64,000 nt of DNA from Macropodus opercularis (lineage: Eukaryota > Chordata > Actinopteri > Anabantiformes > Osphronemidae), in assembly GCA_030770545.1 (NCBI GenBank), contig CM061107.1:3002001-3066000 (forward strand), written 5' to 3'. Below are positions 38,401-47,310 of the stretch, piece by piece; position 1 is the stretch's first letter, and every line of letters begins with the position of its first letter. A program made the translations under genes and the position numbers. Under the pieces are notes generated by a model, which had not been told where the DNA came from, searched no databases, and saw only the letters and a program-made list of their open reading frames with translations.

Positions 38401-41400
38401 CACCTAAGCCTCCGACAGTCACACAGCCCAAGTCTGACCATTAGTTCAAATCTCAGTTTCACGTAATTTTAAAAACAGCAGCAGCAAAACTGACCAGATC
38501 TGAACAATGGGTGAGACTTTTCATGGACCACTGGATGCCAGATGCATCGACATCTGACTGAACACACACACTCACCAAAAACAAACTATGTGGTGTATGG
38601 GCTGGCAAATCTAATTACTGCAGCATACGCATTCAAATGAAGCAGCAATGTGTTGTACTCACAGTTCTCAGAATGGAAATCAGGAACAAACTGCTCATCG
38701 CTGTCAGGAACCTGAGCTGGAATGAGGAAAACAAAAGAGGAAAATTAATTTTAGCACTTTATTGTTTTGACCAAAAGCTAAAGTTTCTGAATTAATCGAC
38801 ATCCTCCTTCCAAATCTGGCTGTGTCTTTTCGAAAGAGTCAGAGCAACGCGGGACTTTCACAGCATGTCTGCGCTTCATTCACAGATTAATGCACGACAC
38901 TGTAATTACATAGCACGGAATGATTGGTTTTGGCAAAAACGTAGGACTTGAATTTCTGCCGAACGCTAAAGAACAGTGCGGGCCAGAGGTGTTCGTCCTG
39001 TTAGATTGGTGTTACTCATATGGTCTGAATTCAAAACGTGAAATGAGTTACCTTGAACAATTATTCATTAAATCTGGAAACACCCGACTTGACAAACACG
39101 GCCATTTTGACGCTAACGTTATGCTAGCTCCACGTTAGCTTAACTACGCTACGACAGCTATCTATGCGAGTTGTCAAGTGTTCTGTGAACTTGGACAATA
39201 ACAGGTCGTTTTTACAAACTTCCCCTTGAACGAGGCACCTTTTCCTTTTGTTTGAGAGCCCAACGTTCTTAATTCTCGTTTTCTAAGTACCCGGCGTCAA
39301 TTAACGAGCTAATCGAGCCCACCATTACGTCATCCGGACGTCGTTTGTGGATCACGTGATATTCATCGGACTCCCGCTGTGACGCGTTTAAGGACCAAAG
39401 AGCGTGGGAAAAACGACCGCTTCCGTCTGCTGCAAGATTCGCAGAAAGTTGTTTATAAAGTTTTATATTTAGGTATAATTTAGAACAGTCTTGCTACTTT
39501 TTGTGCGTCTTAATATCACCTCTAACCAGTTACCAGTTCACATTATTTCAAAAGATTAATATAAATATAAAATTTGATTGATAACACAGTTAACCACAAG
39601 TCAATACACATAATAAGTGAGTTACTTTTTTTTTTTTTTTTTTACTTTTTCTTCAGTCTAAATGAAGAAACTACTTGGACAATTGGTAAAACCCATTAAA
39701 ACCATTAATTTTGACCTCACTAAGAATCTTTCCCAAAACTACAAATTTCCCTTTTCTTTTGAGTTAGTGAAAATTTTGTTTGTTGTATTGATACGTTCAC
39801 TTGTGAAGATTTGTGGATTTCTTCCACTATTAGGTGCTAAACACTCTTTATTGTCATTGTTGGACCCCAACCAGATAAAACAGCCTGTTCTAGCTAAAGA
39901 TACGAGGAAGTCTGTCAAGTGCTGTGACTAAACGCCAACTCTGTCACAAAACTCCTGATCTAAAAGTCTGGATTTCATCTGCCGGTTCACTGATGGATCA
40001 CACTTGTAGACAGAGATGACAAAAAGCAAGAGAAGAACCGGGGGGAGTTAGAAAAGAGCAAGCAACGGTCAAAGCTCTTAGACTGTATCGTCAGCTGCTA
40101 TCTGCATGACTTTATGTGTTTTCTACAATTAATAACTAAGATAAGGTGGAAACATCAAACTTTATCATGATGGCTCTTTATGAGATGCTAAAATATGTGT
40201 GAAACAACAACTTAATGCAGCAGTGGGTTGTGTATTTCTATAATTACTTGCAGCAGTGTGCCGTTTCAGTGGCCTTCATCAGAAAACTCGCTCTCTCTCT
40301 TGTAATGAAATTCATCTAGGACCTAACTGAAAGAGCAGAGTCAGTGATGCCAGGCCCAGGTGCAGCAGAGTTAGACAGACACTATTGTATGGCCCTTTTT
40401 TTAGGAATCCAAACCCATTCACAATTGTCCTATGGAGCTTTGGGCTTTGAGGCGCTCAAACAGCTTAGAAAAGCCCAAATCATTTGACTGCCAACACCCT
40501 ACTAAGGGTGAAGAGGTCAAATTCACACACTGAGCCGTGAGTTTGCTAGCATTTCTTTTGCTACTCTCAAATTAATGACCTAAATGTAGAGCAGAACCGG
40601 GGATAACAGCCTTTTTAATCTGGCACCGCTCCAGCTCAACAAGTTTCTGAGGTGTAAAAGTGTTCCTGTTGCTTCGGAGCCACACTTGCGTCATGGTAAA
40701 ACCAGTAGGTAACGGCTGATGGCTATCATTAAATATCAGGAACCCAATTAGAGGTGTAGTGCACTACAGAGCACCATGGCACCACACTTTGTGGGTAAAT
40801 CAGCCTCAGCCCCCGTCACTCACCACGAATGAACAAAAATCAACAAATGTTATTTCATTCTTGTATTTTGCATTTTCCTCCAAGAGTTGCAGAACCAATC
40901 AAGACCCTACACTGAGCTCTTTGATTCATTTGACATAGCTCTTCTCTCTCCAGAAAATGATGCACAACACAGCAACCAAAAGTCAAAGCGAGACAGAATC
41001 ATAGAGAGCAACAGATGCAAAGGACAAAAAGAGGAAGTAAGAAATTTAAATCCACTTTCTTGATGTCACACTCCTCTTTCCTGTGCAGAGGAAACCGGAT
41101 GACGGCGTTTCAGAGCATGTTCAGATAAATGACATCGATTTTATCCTGTGGCTTACTATACCATAATAGTATTAGTCCCTTTTAACTTTTCAGTCCCTTA
41201 GCCTCGGGGAGGAGAAATAAACTGTCATGTGAAACAGAGCAGCGGCCCACATTTTGTTCTGGAGATTCAACAGTGAGCTGTTTCTGCTTCATTTTAACAC
41301 CAAGACACAGACGATGAGCAGCCCACATTACTGTAACCCTTGCGCGTGCATCTGTGTCTGCGCAGCTTCGTCTGTTTCCAGGAACAACTCGTCAGGCGCT

Positions 41401-44400
41401 GAGATGCAAGTCAGCACAAGAAGGAAAGTGTGTTCTCCCCGATGCTTCCACCTTGAATGACTTTTTTCTCTCAGTGGGAGATCCTGGGAGGAGCTAAACA
41501 GCCTCAGTCACATAAACCTCAAGGCCAGAAAGAGACAAGACGTGACAAGCTCCTGAACTCTTGCCATTCAGTACTTCAGCCTCTCTGTTTCTCCTGCTTC
41601 CGTTCTGCTTCGGCAAAAAAACAAAAAACAAACCAGAAACCTCCCTGCAGCTAAGCAGCTTTTACAGTCGTGGTGAATCCCTCACAACTGCAATCAGTCA
41701 TGATAAGGTCTTTAATTAATGCAACAGGAAAGGAGAGGTCTTAGCCGAGGAAGCTGAAAACAAGCCAGTACTTAGGGTTAAATAACACTTTGATAAAGTT
41801 ACCCTTCCACCCGTCTGTTCTGCTTTCCTTCTTGCTTTGTTCACTCGTTGTGACTCAACAAAACGCTACCACCCAATTGGAGCAACCAGAACGTAAAAGG
41901 GCCGGTTCATGATTACATTACAAAAATAACATTTTTTAGGTAATTTGGTTTTTTTTATTTGCCTCAGGATTATAGACACAGAGTCATGTTTCTGTGATTT
42001 CTCCTGCCGCAAGATTACAATGGTGAATGGGCTTAAATCAGCAAACTCACTTCCCAAAAAACACCATCTCAGATGTGCTGAATATTAAAAAACAACACAT
42101 GATGTGTGTGTAATGGGCTGATTTCTCAGCTAGGAGCTAGCACCAATAAATCAGATCTAGGCAGGTCCTGTGAAGTGGATGGGTCCTTCAGAGTAGAGGC
42201 TAATGTGTGTGCGATTACCCAAGTTGCTAAATGCCCTCGAGCTGAGTGAAAAGTGTTGACTGGCTAAACCAAACCTATAAAGGTGAACTTTACAGCTGAA
42301 TCTGCAAATACAAATAAGCTCCGGCTTTGAAGCGACACCTATTGTTGCCGTTTTTATTGGCCTGTCTGGCCTTTGTCTGCATGAGACGCTGGTGTGAAGT
42401 GAACTTGCTGGCGTTTGACGTTGCATGAGAAAAGGTGAGGACACTTCCATTGTTTGCCATTAGAAGTAGGTGGTGGCCGGTTTAAATGTTGGCCTGGTCT
42501 TCACGCAGACGCAGCTGCTTGCACAATATCGGACTGCAACTGCCTCATATCTCGAGTCTGCTGCTATTCTGCATGTTGAGCATGACTCAGAGTCAATACT
42601 GGGTCTCATTGTGCTGTTTTAAAGGCAACAGAAGTCATTTCTAATCCACGTTAAGTTCATCGAACTGAATTTTCCCCTAAATGCATTACACCTTCTCCCT
42701 CGCTCCGTGGAGCTGCAACATCCAGGAGAGGCAGCACTTAGCCGGAACCCACTGTTGAGTATAGCGGAGTAGAGCAGGATTCATGAGGTCAGTGTGGTTC
42801 CTGTTAGATCTCCACATCAAAGCAACCGACACAACAGAATTCACACCTCATGGTGCAGTTCTCGAGTCTAGGAAGCACAAGTCCCGTCACGGTTGTGCTC
42901 CAGGTTAGCGCAGGAAAACAGGCAGAATGACTCACAGCTTGTGTTGTTTTCCACCGCTTGACATACAGTATAATTACTCTATTACAGCTCACATCATCAT
43001 TGCACTTATTAAGTCTACAAGCTGACAATTGCCTCCGACTGGGCCTCATTTCATCGCTATGTGCCTTTGAGTGACACAAGCCAAACAGCCTGTTTGTTTG
43101 CATTGGCTGCTGGCGTGCGTGCTACATACCAACATGGCCAAAGTAGGCTTTGCTTAAAGCTAATAATGTCCCGTCTGTGTTCTCTCCGGTCGCTTTTTGT
43201 TTTTCTTTTTTTGCAGCGTGTGGTTGAGCGCATGTGTGTTGCATCAGAACACTCGGGTAAGTCTAAACGGCAGCGAAACCAAAGAGATGATCTTCATTTC
43301 AGACTTTTTTTAAACCAAAGATAAACATTTATATAAGCACAACGATAGTCGATTGGTCTGGATGATGGAAAGTAGCATATGCAGTAGAAAATGTCACAAG
43401 TTTTTGTTTTGTTTACAAGCCGGGCTATGCCCACCCATCTTCCCAAACAGACACATTATCCGTCACGGCCAGCACAAATGGAAAAAATGATCACAGAAAA
43501 GCACAATTTAATAGGAAAATGAGCCTGCAGGCAAGTCTCACCTTCTGTGAGCCACGTCTCTTGGAGTTGGCTTAAATCCTGGAAGAGGTCTGAACAGAAA
43601 AGAAGAAGACGCAATCAAAACACAGCGTGGATACAAACCTGAATGTTCTTATTGATTATCATCATTACGCGACTTATCCTGGTGAGAGTTAAGTGCAATA
43701 ACTCACACCAACACTGCCTGAGGTCCATAGACTATGATGAAAACATGCATCATGAAAGGCCAAAATCGTGAACATCCACTACTTTACCTTCGGATTCCTG
43801 AGGGGGTAATTCTGTGTCCATGTATTTCCTTTTCGCCGCCATCAACAGTCTATTTAGGGGCCCATTTCCTTGCGACTTCTGGAAAACCCATAGATGTCAA
43901 GAGAGGAGAAGTAAGAAACAGACTCAAATAGGTAATTTCCAACACATTAATGCCAAAAGAGTTAATGTCATATTTACTGTAGTTTGCAAAAATAAAAAAG
44001 TGATGCAAAGAAAGACATTTGACAAAGCTGGCAACAAAATAACAATAATAATAACAACATAAATAAAACAATAACATAATAACCATGATTTATATGGGGT
44101 TACAAATATGAGCCTACAGCAGTTATTGGTGATCATCAAGCCCCTTAGAAAACAACACATTTCTCAGCTGTGGATTCAATCTTGGAAAAACAAACGCGCT
44201 GTTTGCGTCTGAGCAAAGTGACCATTTGGCAAACACTGACGCGCCGCGCAGCCAAAGTAAACCACAGAAGAAACGCGCGGACGAACATGGTCAAATGCAC
44301 GACTCGCTGGGCTCAACTTTAGGGACACGTAGCGGTACTTTAGTGTTCGCTAAAATATAGTTTCCTATCGCGCACACTCGCAGCCGCTTCGGCCAAAAAA

Positions 44401-44562
44401 AAAAAAAAGGCAAACTCGTGCAGACGCGAGACGGTGAAGCGATAAACCCGGCAGCGCCAAACGCACAAAAGCACCGAAGTAACACCAGAGTTGCTCCATA
44501 CGTACATTTGCTAAAGTGTAAGGCACTTGCTGGTCCAAATATCCATCCATCTTATAATCCAT
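20650..44562 (-). CDS. etv4: ETV4 (PEA3), ETS-domain transcription factor, 12 coding exons
   Basis: Minus-strand exons in order: 44506-44562, 43788-43878, 43542-43589, 38663-38716, 28593-28722, 27851-28033, 27362-27732, 25140-25208, 24509-24556, 24067-24239, 23428-23529, 20650-20853. They sum to 1530 nt: 509 aa plus TAA (human about 484). All introns are GT-AG and phases match. It starts MDYKMDGYLDQQVPYTLAN like fish Pea3. The acidic activation region is DLFQDLSQLQETWL (50-63), the COP1-type degron DEQFVPDFHSE (72-82). Psi-KxE SUMO motifs include IKKEP, FKQEY, VKQEP and VKQEG. The ETS winged helix is at about 371-454 with recognition helix YDKLSRSLRYYY. The nuclear protein binds GGAA sites and, in the family, is an FGF/MAPK-induced regulator of branching, motor neuron pools and limb or fin growth. 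Intron 11 is packed with minisatellite DNA. Confidence 0.97.
21060..23181. repeat. Second minisatellite array, in etv4 intron 11 (~2.1 kb)
   Basis: It has the same ~29-bp unit and the same variant types as the intergenic array, plus some of its own (CATACTATGACG short units, TATATACTATGACG, GACTTTTTTTGATG). It makes up over 80 percent of the 2574-bp intron. The left edge is abrupt at unique sequence (20854-21059 holds the splice acceptor region); the right edge grades into decayed units. Confidence 0.97.
23182..23420. repeat. Decayed minisatellite units next to exon 11 donor
   Basis: Recognisable but mutated units continue here (GATGACATACTATATTATGG, GATGACATACTACTGTGAC, AATGACATACTATTATGAAAG), ending GATGACATGGCG about 10 bp from the exon 11 splice donor. 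Decay at one edge is the usual sign of the oldest part of a tandem array. Confidence 0.8.
23428..23529 (-). CDS. etv4: etv4 exon 11: DNA-recognition helix
   Basis: Residues 409-442: VARLWGMQKNRPAMNYDKLS followed by RSLRYYYEKGIMQK. Arg429 and Arg432 are the expected GGAA contacts. Its donor (AAAAG|GTAACT) lies directly against decayed minisatellite units of intron 11. Confidence 0.97.
24067..24239 (-). CDS. etv4: etv4 exon 10: first half of ETS domain
   Basis: Residues 351-408: EVKQEGGGVFREGTPYQRRG, then LQLWQFLVALLDDP and HFIAWTGRGMEFKLIEPEE. LWQFL opens helix 1 of the ETS winged helix. The exon ends on a codon boundary. Confidence 0.97.
24509..24556 (-). CDS. etv4: etv4 exon 9
   Basis: A 48-nt exon encoding GYLFENDSRVVPEKFEG, matching human VCVVPEKFEGD. 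It is part of the inhibitory segment just N-terminal to the ETS domain. Acceptor CTTCTAG, donor GTGAGC. Confidence 0.93.
25140..25208 (-). CDS. etv4: etv4 exon 8
   Basis: A 69-nt exon encoding DLPGCPSMYHHSEGYPNP and then QHGTE (residues 312-335), aligning with human DVTGCASMYLHTEGF. Acceptor TAATGCAG, donor GTAATC. Confidence 0.92.
25209..27361 (-). other. etv4: etv4 intron 7 (2.15 kb)
   Basis: Apart from splice signals I see no further exon, RNA gene or tandem repeat. Short antisense frames here have no recognisable content. Confidence 0.6.
27362..27732 (-). CDS. etv4: etv4 exon 7: Gly/His-rich central region
   Basis: A 371-nt exon encoding residues 188-312. It has a glycine tract (about 220-233), the conserved segment SDPCVPYLQQSFKQEYLDPL, a His/Pro run (PHRHPHPHSQQPP), and VKQEPTDYTYEPG. 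A second acceptor AG six bases upstream (exon start 27738) would add Ser-Thr; fish Pea3 as I recall it favours the shorter form. The + frame at 27405-27719 is an antisense shadow. Confidence 0.94.
27851..28033 (-). CDS. etv4: etv4 exon 6
   Basis: Residues 127-188, beginning SAYEQKRAAGGAKSSCPGTP and continuing through MSPMQQHYSPKP. It contains several SP/TP sites typical of the MAPK-regulated central region. The donor is AG|GTGAAG. Confidence 0.95.
28593..28722 (-). CDS. etv4: etv4 exon 5
   Basis: Residues 84-127: SVAFHSPPVTIKKEPQSPG continuing to QSFSYPSGEQCLYA. IKKEPQSP combines a SUMO/acetylation-type lysine with a proline-directed phosphorylation site. Splices within Ser codons at both ends. 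Confidence 0.95.
28723..38662 (-). other. etv4: etv4 intron 4 (9.9 kb)
   Basis: No exon is recognised. The intron holds a (TG)29 microsatellite, a purine-rich (G/A) tract at about 36300-36560, and several AT-rich homeodomain-like clusters (for example TAATTAATC near 33577). Long first introns of developmental regulators often hold enhancers, but none can be proven from one sequence. Confidence 0.5.
35403..35460. repeat. (TG)n microsatellite
   Basis: About 29 uninterrupted TG dinucleotides. This is likely a length-polymorphic marker within etv4 intron 4. Confidence 0.97.
38663..38716 (-). CDS. etv4: etv4 exon 4: COP1-degron microexon
   Basis: A 54-nt exon encoding AQVPDSDEQFVPDFHSEN (residues 66-83). 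DEQFVPD fits the acidic-x-x-VP motif by which the COP1 ubiquitin ligase recognises PEA3 factors. It has phase 1 at both ends, so skipping would delete exactly 18 residues and keep frame. It is isolated between introns of 4.8 and 9.9 kb. Confidence 0.94.
38717..43541 (-). other. etv4: etv4 intron 3 (4.8 kb)
   Basis: Contains the CpG-rich promoter-like island at 39090-39450 and a run of 18 T at 39626-39643. No exon recognised. The + frame at 39662-39931 (89 codons) has no recognisable domain and is AT-rich like its surroundings. Confidence 0.55.
39090..39450. promoter_or_regulatory. CpG-rich promoter-like island inside etv4 intron 3
   Basis: CpG density rises sharply here compared with the flanking intron. 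Motifs include TTACGTCA (CRE/ATF, 39325-39332), a palindromic E-box ATCACGTGAT (39351-39360), GACGTC-like sequence between them, an ETS-type GGAAGCGG on the minus strand near 39420, and the GCTAACGTTA/ACGTTAGC elements often seen near fish promoters. It lies 0.4-0.7 kb upstream of exon 4 on the etv4 strand, so it could drive an N-terminally truncated etv4 transcript or a plus-strand non-coding RNA. Motif-based only. Confidence 0.45.
43542..43589 (-). CDS. etv4: etv4 exon 3: acidic transactivation segment
   Basis: A 48-nt exon encoding DLFQDLSQLQETWLTE, the amphipathic acidic activation helix of PEA3 proteins (contacts Mediator MED25 in the family). It has phase 1 at both ends. Confidence 0.94.
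43788..43878 (-). CDS. etv4: etv4 exon 2
   Basis: Residues 20-50: KSQGNGPLNRLLMAAKRKY, then MDTELPPQESE, with acceptor TTTTCCAG and donor GTAAAG. RLLMAAKRKYMD resembles my recollection of fish Pea3; mammalian ETV4 differs here. Confidence 0.93.
44506..44562 (-). CDS. etv4: etv4 exon 1 (coding): N-terminus
   Basis: Residues 1-19, MDYKMDGYLDQQVPYTLAN, with donor GTACGT. GYLDQQVPYT is the invariant opening of the PEA3 subfamily, which fixes the start. Whether a separate non-coding first exon exists cannot be told from sequence. Confidence 0.93.
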
Positions 44563-45300
44563 CCGTTAACCGTTTGTGGTCATTTAGGCTGAGCTGAGTG
44601 GGATCCGCGCAGCCTGCCGGGAGAGGAGGGAGCGCTGTTTGTGAATGGAGCTGCGTGGAGGCTGCATGCATAATGAGCTCCATTCACAAAAAAAGCCGAG
44701 GGGAAGTGATGGCGAGCGATTACCCAGCGGGCTACTGTCCTCTTTACAAATCTCTTTTTTTGTGCGTGTGACAGGCAGCTCGTCTCTTCGCCCACAGGTT
44801 TCAGGTGAAGCTAATTTTACACCTTGAGCAACTATCCCACGCTGTCGCCGTCTCTTTTATTTTGCTAATCAGAGCAGCGGGTGGACGGATCCGGCTGGTT
44901 GAAGTGTGCAGCTTATGAATTATGGGCGCTCGCTGTTCAGTGGCCTGTTTGTCGGGTTTTCTGCCACGTCTGTCCAGTGTCTTTAGGAAGCAGAGCAGCG
45001 CGTAAAGCGTGAGGGGAAACAGATGTTGTTTCAGCGGAGTCACTGCAACCGAACCAAACCAAACCCGTTTCCACGCAGAGACCGACTGTCGCGCGCAGGT
45101 ACTGAGTTTATCTCGGTTTGTGTGGATGTGCGGTGACTTTTCTGGGTCCAGCTGTGCTGTCATTTCTGCAGCCGACATGATTTGGGGATACGGGGAGACT
45201 TGCTCTTAGCTCGGGCCTGTTGAGGTTGGTGATTGGTGGATTTCCTCTTTCAGGGGTCGAATTTCTTGCCTTTGTCCGAATGAATACACTGACTTATGAA
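44563..45300 (-). promoter_or_regulatory. etv4: etv4 5' UTR and proximal promoter region
   Basis: CpG-rich DNA upstream of the start codon, continuous with CpG-rich intron 1 (44100-44500). No clear TSS element is visible in the first 600 bp. The inverted repeat described separately lies 76-128 bp upstream of the ATG. Confidence 0.5.
44638..44690. repeat. Perfect 15-bp inverted repeat upstream of etv4
   Basis: TTTGTGAATGGAGCT (44638-44652) is exactly complementary to AGCTCCATTCACAAA (44676-44690), with a 23-nt loop. If transcribed as 5' UTR it could form a stable hairpin; as DNA it offers two facing CATTCACAAA elements. The same CATTCACAAA recurs at 45441-45450, and CATTCATAAA at 45481-45490. 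Confidence 0.85.
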
Positions 45301-45320
45301 TGAAGTCTCGGTTCCTTCTA

Positions 45321-45420
45321 TAAGCCAATCAGAAGCGCCGTAGTCGGGCTCCTAGCAACCGTGGGCGGAGCCTGTGCCGCCGCAGCCAATCGTCTCTCAG
45401 TAGACTGTGGGCTTTTATAC
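45321..45420. promoter_or_regulatory. CCAAT/GC-box/CCAAT/TATA-like promoter cluster
   Basis: CCAAT boxes at 45325-45329 and 45386-45390, a GC box GGGCGG at 45363-45368, an X-box-like CCTAGCAACC at 45351-45360, and TTTTATAC at 45413-45420 (TATAAAAG on the minus strand, 45419-45412). Read left to right the order suits a plus-strand start near 45440; the TATA box itself reads best on the minus strand, toward etv4. It may be a bidirectional promoter. Confidence 0.5.
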
Positions 45421-46340
45421 TGGATTTTCCAGTTGTTTTTCATTCACAAAAAAACAGAGGGAAAGTCAGAAAAGAGCTTCCATTCATAAAACCTGCCCTG
45501 GCACGAACGTCCTGACATGTTTTTCTTCTCCTGCCCCAACAAACTCAAAGAGCCTCACTTTGTTTACCTCGTTTCATGTCTCTGCTTATGGCCACGCTGG
45601 AAAACGTGGTCCTACCTCTGCGAGAGAGTCCTGTACATTAAACTGCCTCACAACAAAGGGATATGCATTCTTACATTCTTGTGGTTTTAAGTGTACGCCA
45701 CACAAAGCCCACAGGAGTCAAAGCTCTCCACCAGGCTTTGTACACAAGACCAACAGAATGGAGAAGTGCTCGCTGCTTACCGAAAGTCAACCGCCAAACC
45801 ATCGCTCCCAAGGCAAGTCACAAGAGCTGCTTTTAAAAAAGAAGAGTGGACGGCCAGCAGACAGGAAGCAGAGTCGCTAAGGGATTTGAGATAGTTTCGG
45901 TTGTGACACAGACAAGAAGCAGTTTCAAAACATGTGCAACGTCCTCGTCTTTCTCCCTCTTCTGCTTGTATCCAGTCCAAACTTTATACCAGGTGAGAGC
46001 GTGCATGGTATTTCCTGCTTAATGATATTTAGATGCACATTTAGATGTGCACGCCAGGCTATAAATATTACATCAGCCCTGTTTCTCTACAGAGTGCTCA
46101 GGCCCAAGGATCTCACAGAGTGAAGTAGTAGTTGTTTGATTACATTTAAGCCACTTTGTGAACTCTTCTGTAGCCTTATTGGCTGAGAGTGGTTGGTAAA
46201 GTGGGGCTCACTAGCCGCCAAAGGGTCTCATGGGAAATATTGGCAGAAATATTGACACACGCTTACAGGTCGTGGGGAGGGAGTCTCTGCGTGGGACTTC
46301 TCCAGGTCCCACTGCTTGTGCGTCTCTCTCGTGGCCCAGG

Positions 46341-46368
46341 GATGGGCGGCGACCCGTCCAGGGTGTGA
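46341..46368 (+). mobile_element. Possible fish LINE-tail fragment
   Basis: GATGGGCGGCGACCCGTCC followed by AGGGTGTGA resembles the phrase GGTGGCGACCTGTCCAGGG that I recall from abundant fish L2/CR1-type repeat tails. Only about 28 bp match, so this is tentative. Confidence 0.3.
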
Positions 46369-47284
46369 AGCAGCATTTTGTTCTTCGTATGCGACACAAA
46401 AAGGAAGAAATACCTCCTTTGACGGAGGGTCACGTGTCACCGGGGAAGGTCTGGGTTTGCTGCGCTCCTTCGTGCATGGACTGAAAGACGAATGGAAAAT
46501 ATTTCTGCTGGTGGTTGGTTTACGTTTCCCTGTACTCATTTTCCAAAACCTAAATTAACGCCGTAATTAAAGCATGACTCAACATTATTGCATTGTTACC
46601 ACCCAGAAAAGGAAAATTCCCACTGCTGAAAAAAGAAGCTGCACATGACGAACCACATGTAAAATGTAAAAAGAGTTTCCCATCTGAAAATAACCCGTTT
46701 TTGCTTGTGAATCGTAAATTTCTCTGTGAAAGGACTCATGTTCACCGGTAGGATTTCAAGTGAGAACCGGAGGAGACCTCGAGTGGAAAAACTCTTTTGC
46801 TCTGGCTTGACTCTCGCTTTTCTTTTTCAAACAGTTGTGTGTGATTTCAGACTACAATTCAGAAAACATTGATTTTGAATCGCGGCACGTGTTGCGAGAT
46901 GCACATGTGTTTTTCATCCACATGTGGTTGACATCTTTAAATAGGGGAAAATGGAAGGGGCAGAACGAGCCTGTGTAAAATACCTTCACGCTGATACGTC
47001 TACATTTACCGTTTCGCTGATGCAGCCACGTTTTTACAACGTGCACAAGATTTACAGCATCTGATGAACTGAACTAGTAAAGAACGTACCCACTGGACAT
47101 AGATCACCTCCCACGTATTTCATCTCCAGTACACACACATCACGGTGCTGAATGCACTGTAAAATCTATTGTAATAGTCGTCCAGCCCTAGGTCTAATAT
47201 AGCTTTGTCAGCAGAGAGATAAGTACTGACAGAGACAGAGGGGAGACATTTTAAGTTCAGTGCGGTGCTGTGGAGTGGATTCAA

Positions 47285-47310
47285 AGTGCTTATTGATCAA
47301 AGCTGGCTGT
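47285..47310. promoter_or_regulatory. TCF/LEF-type site
   Basis: ATTGATCAAAGC around 47293-47303 contains a full-strength TCF/LEF motif (GATCAAAG) within a low-repeat stretch about 2.7 kb upstream of the etv4 start codon. Function not shown. Confidence 0.25.

Noticed and set aside
39662..39931. 89-codon ORF on + in etv4 intron 3
   Set aside because: No family resemblance; a chance frame in AT-rich DNA.
45407..45880. 157-codon ORF on +
   Set aside because: No recognisable domain, biased composition, no exon-like conservation signal; starts inside the promoter cluster.
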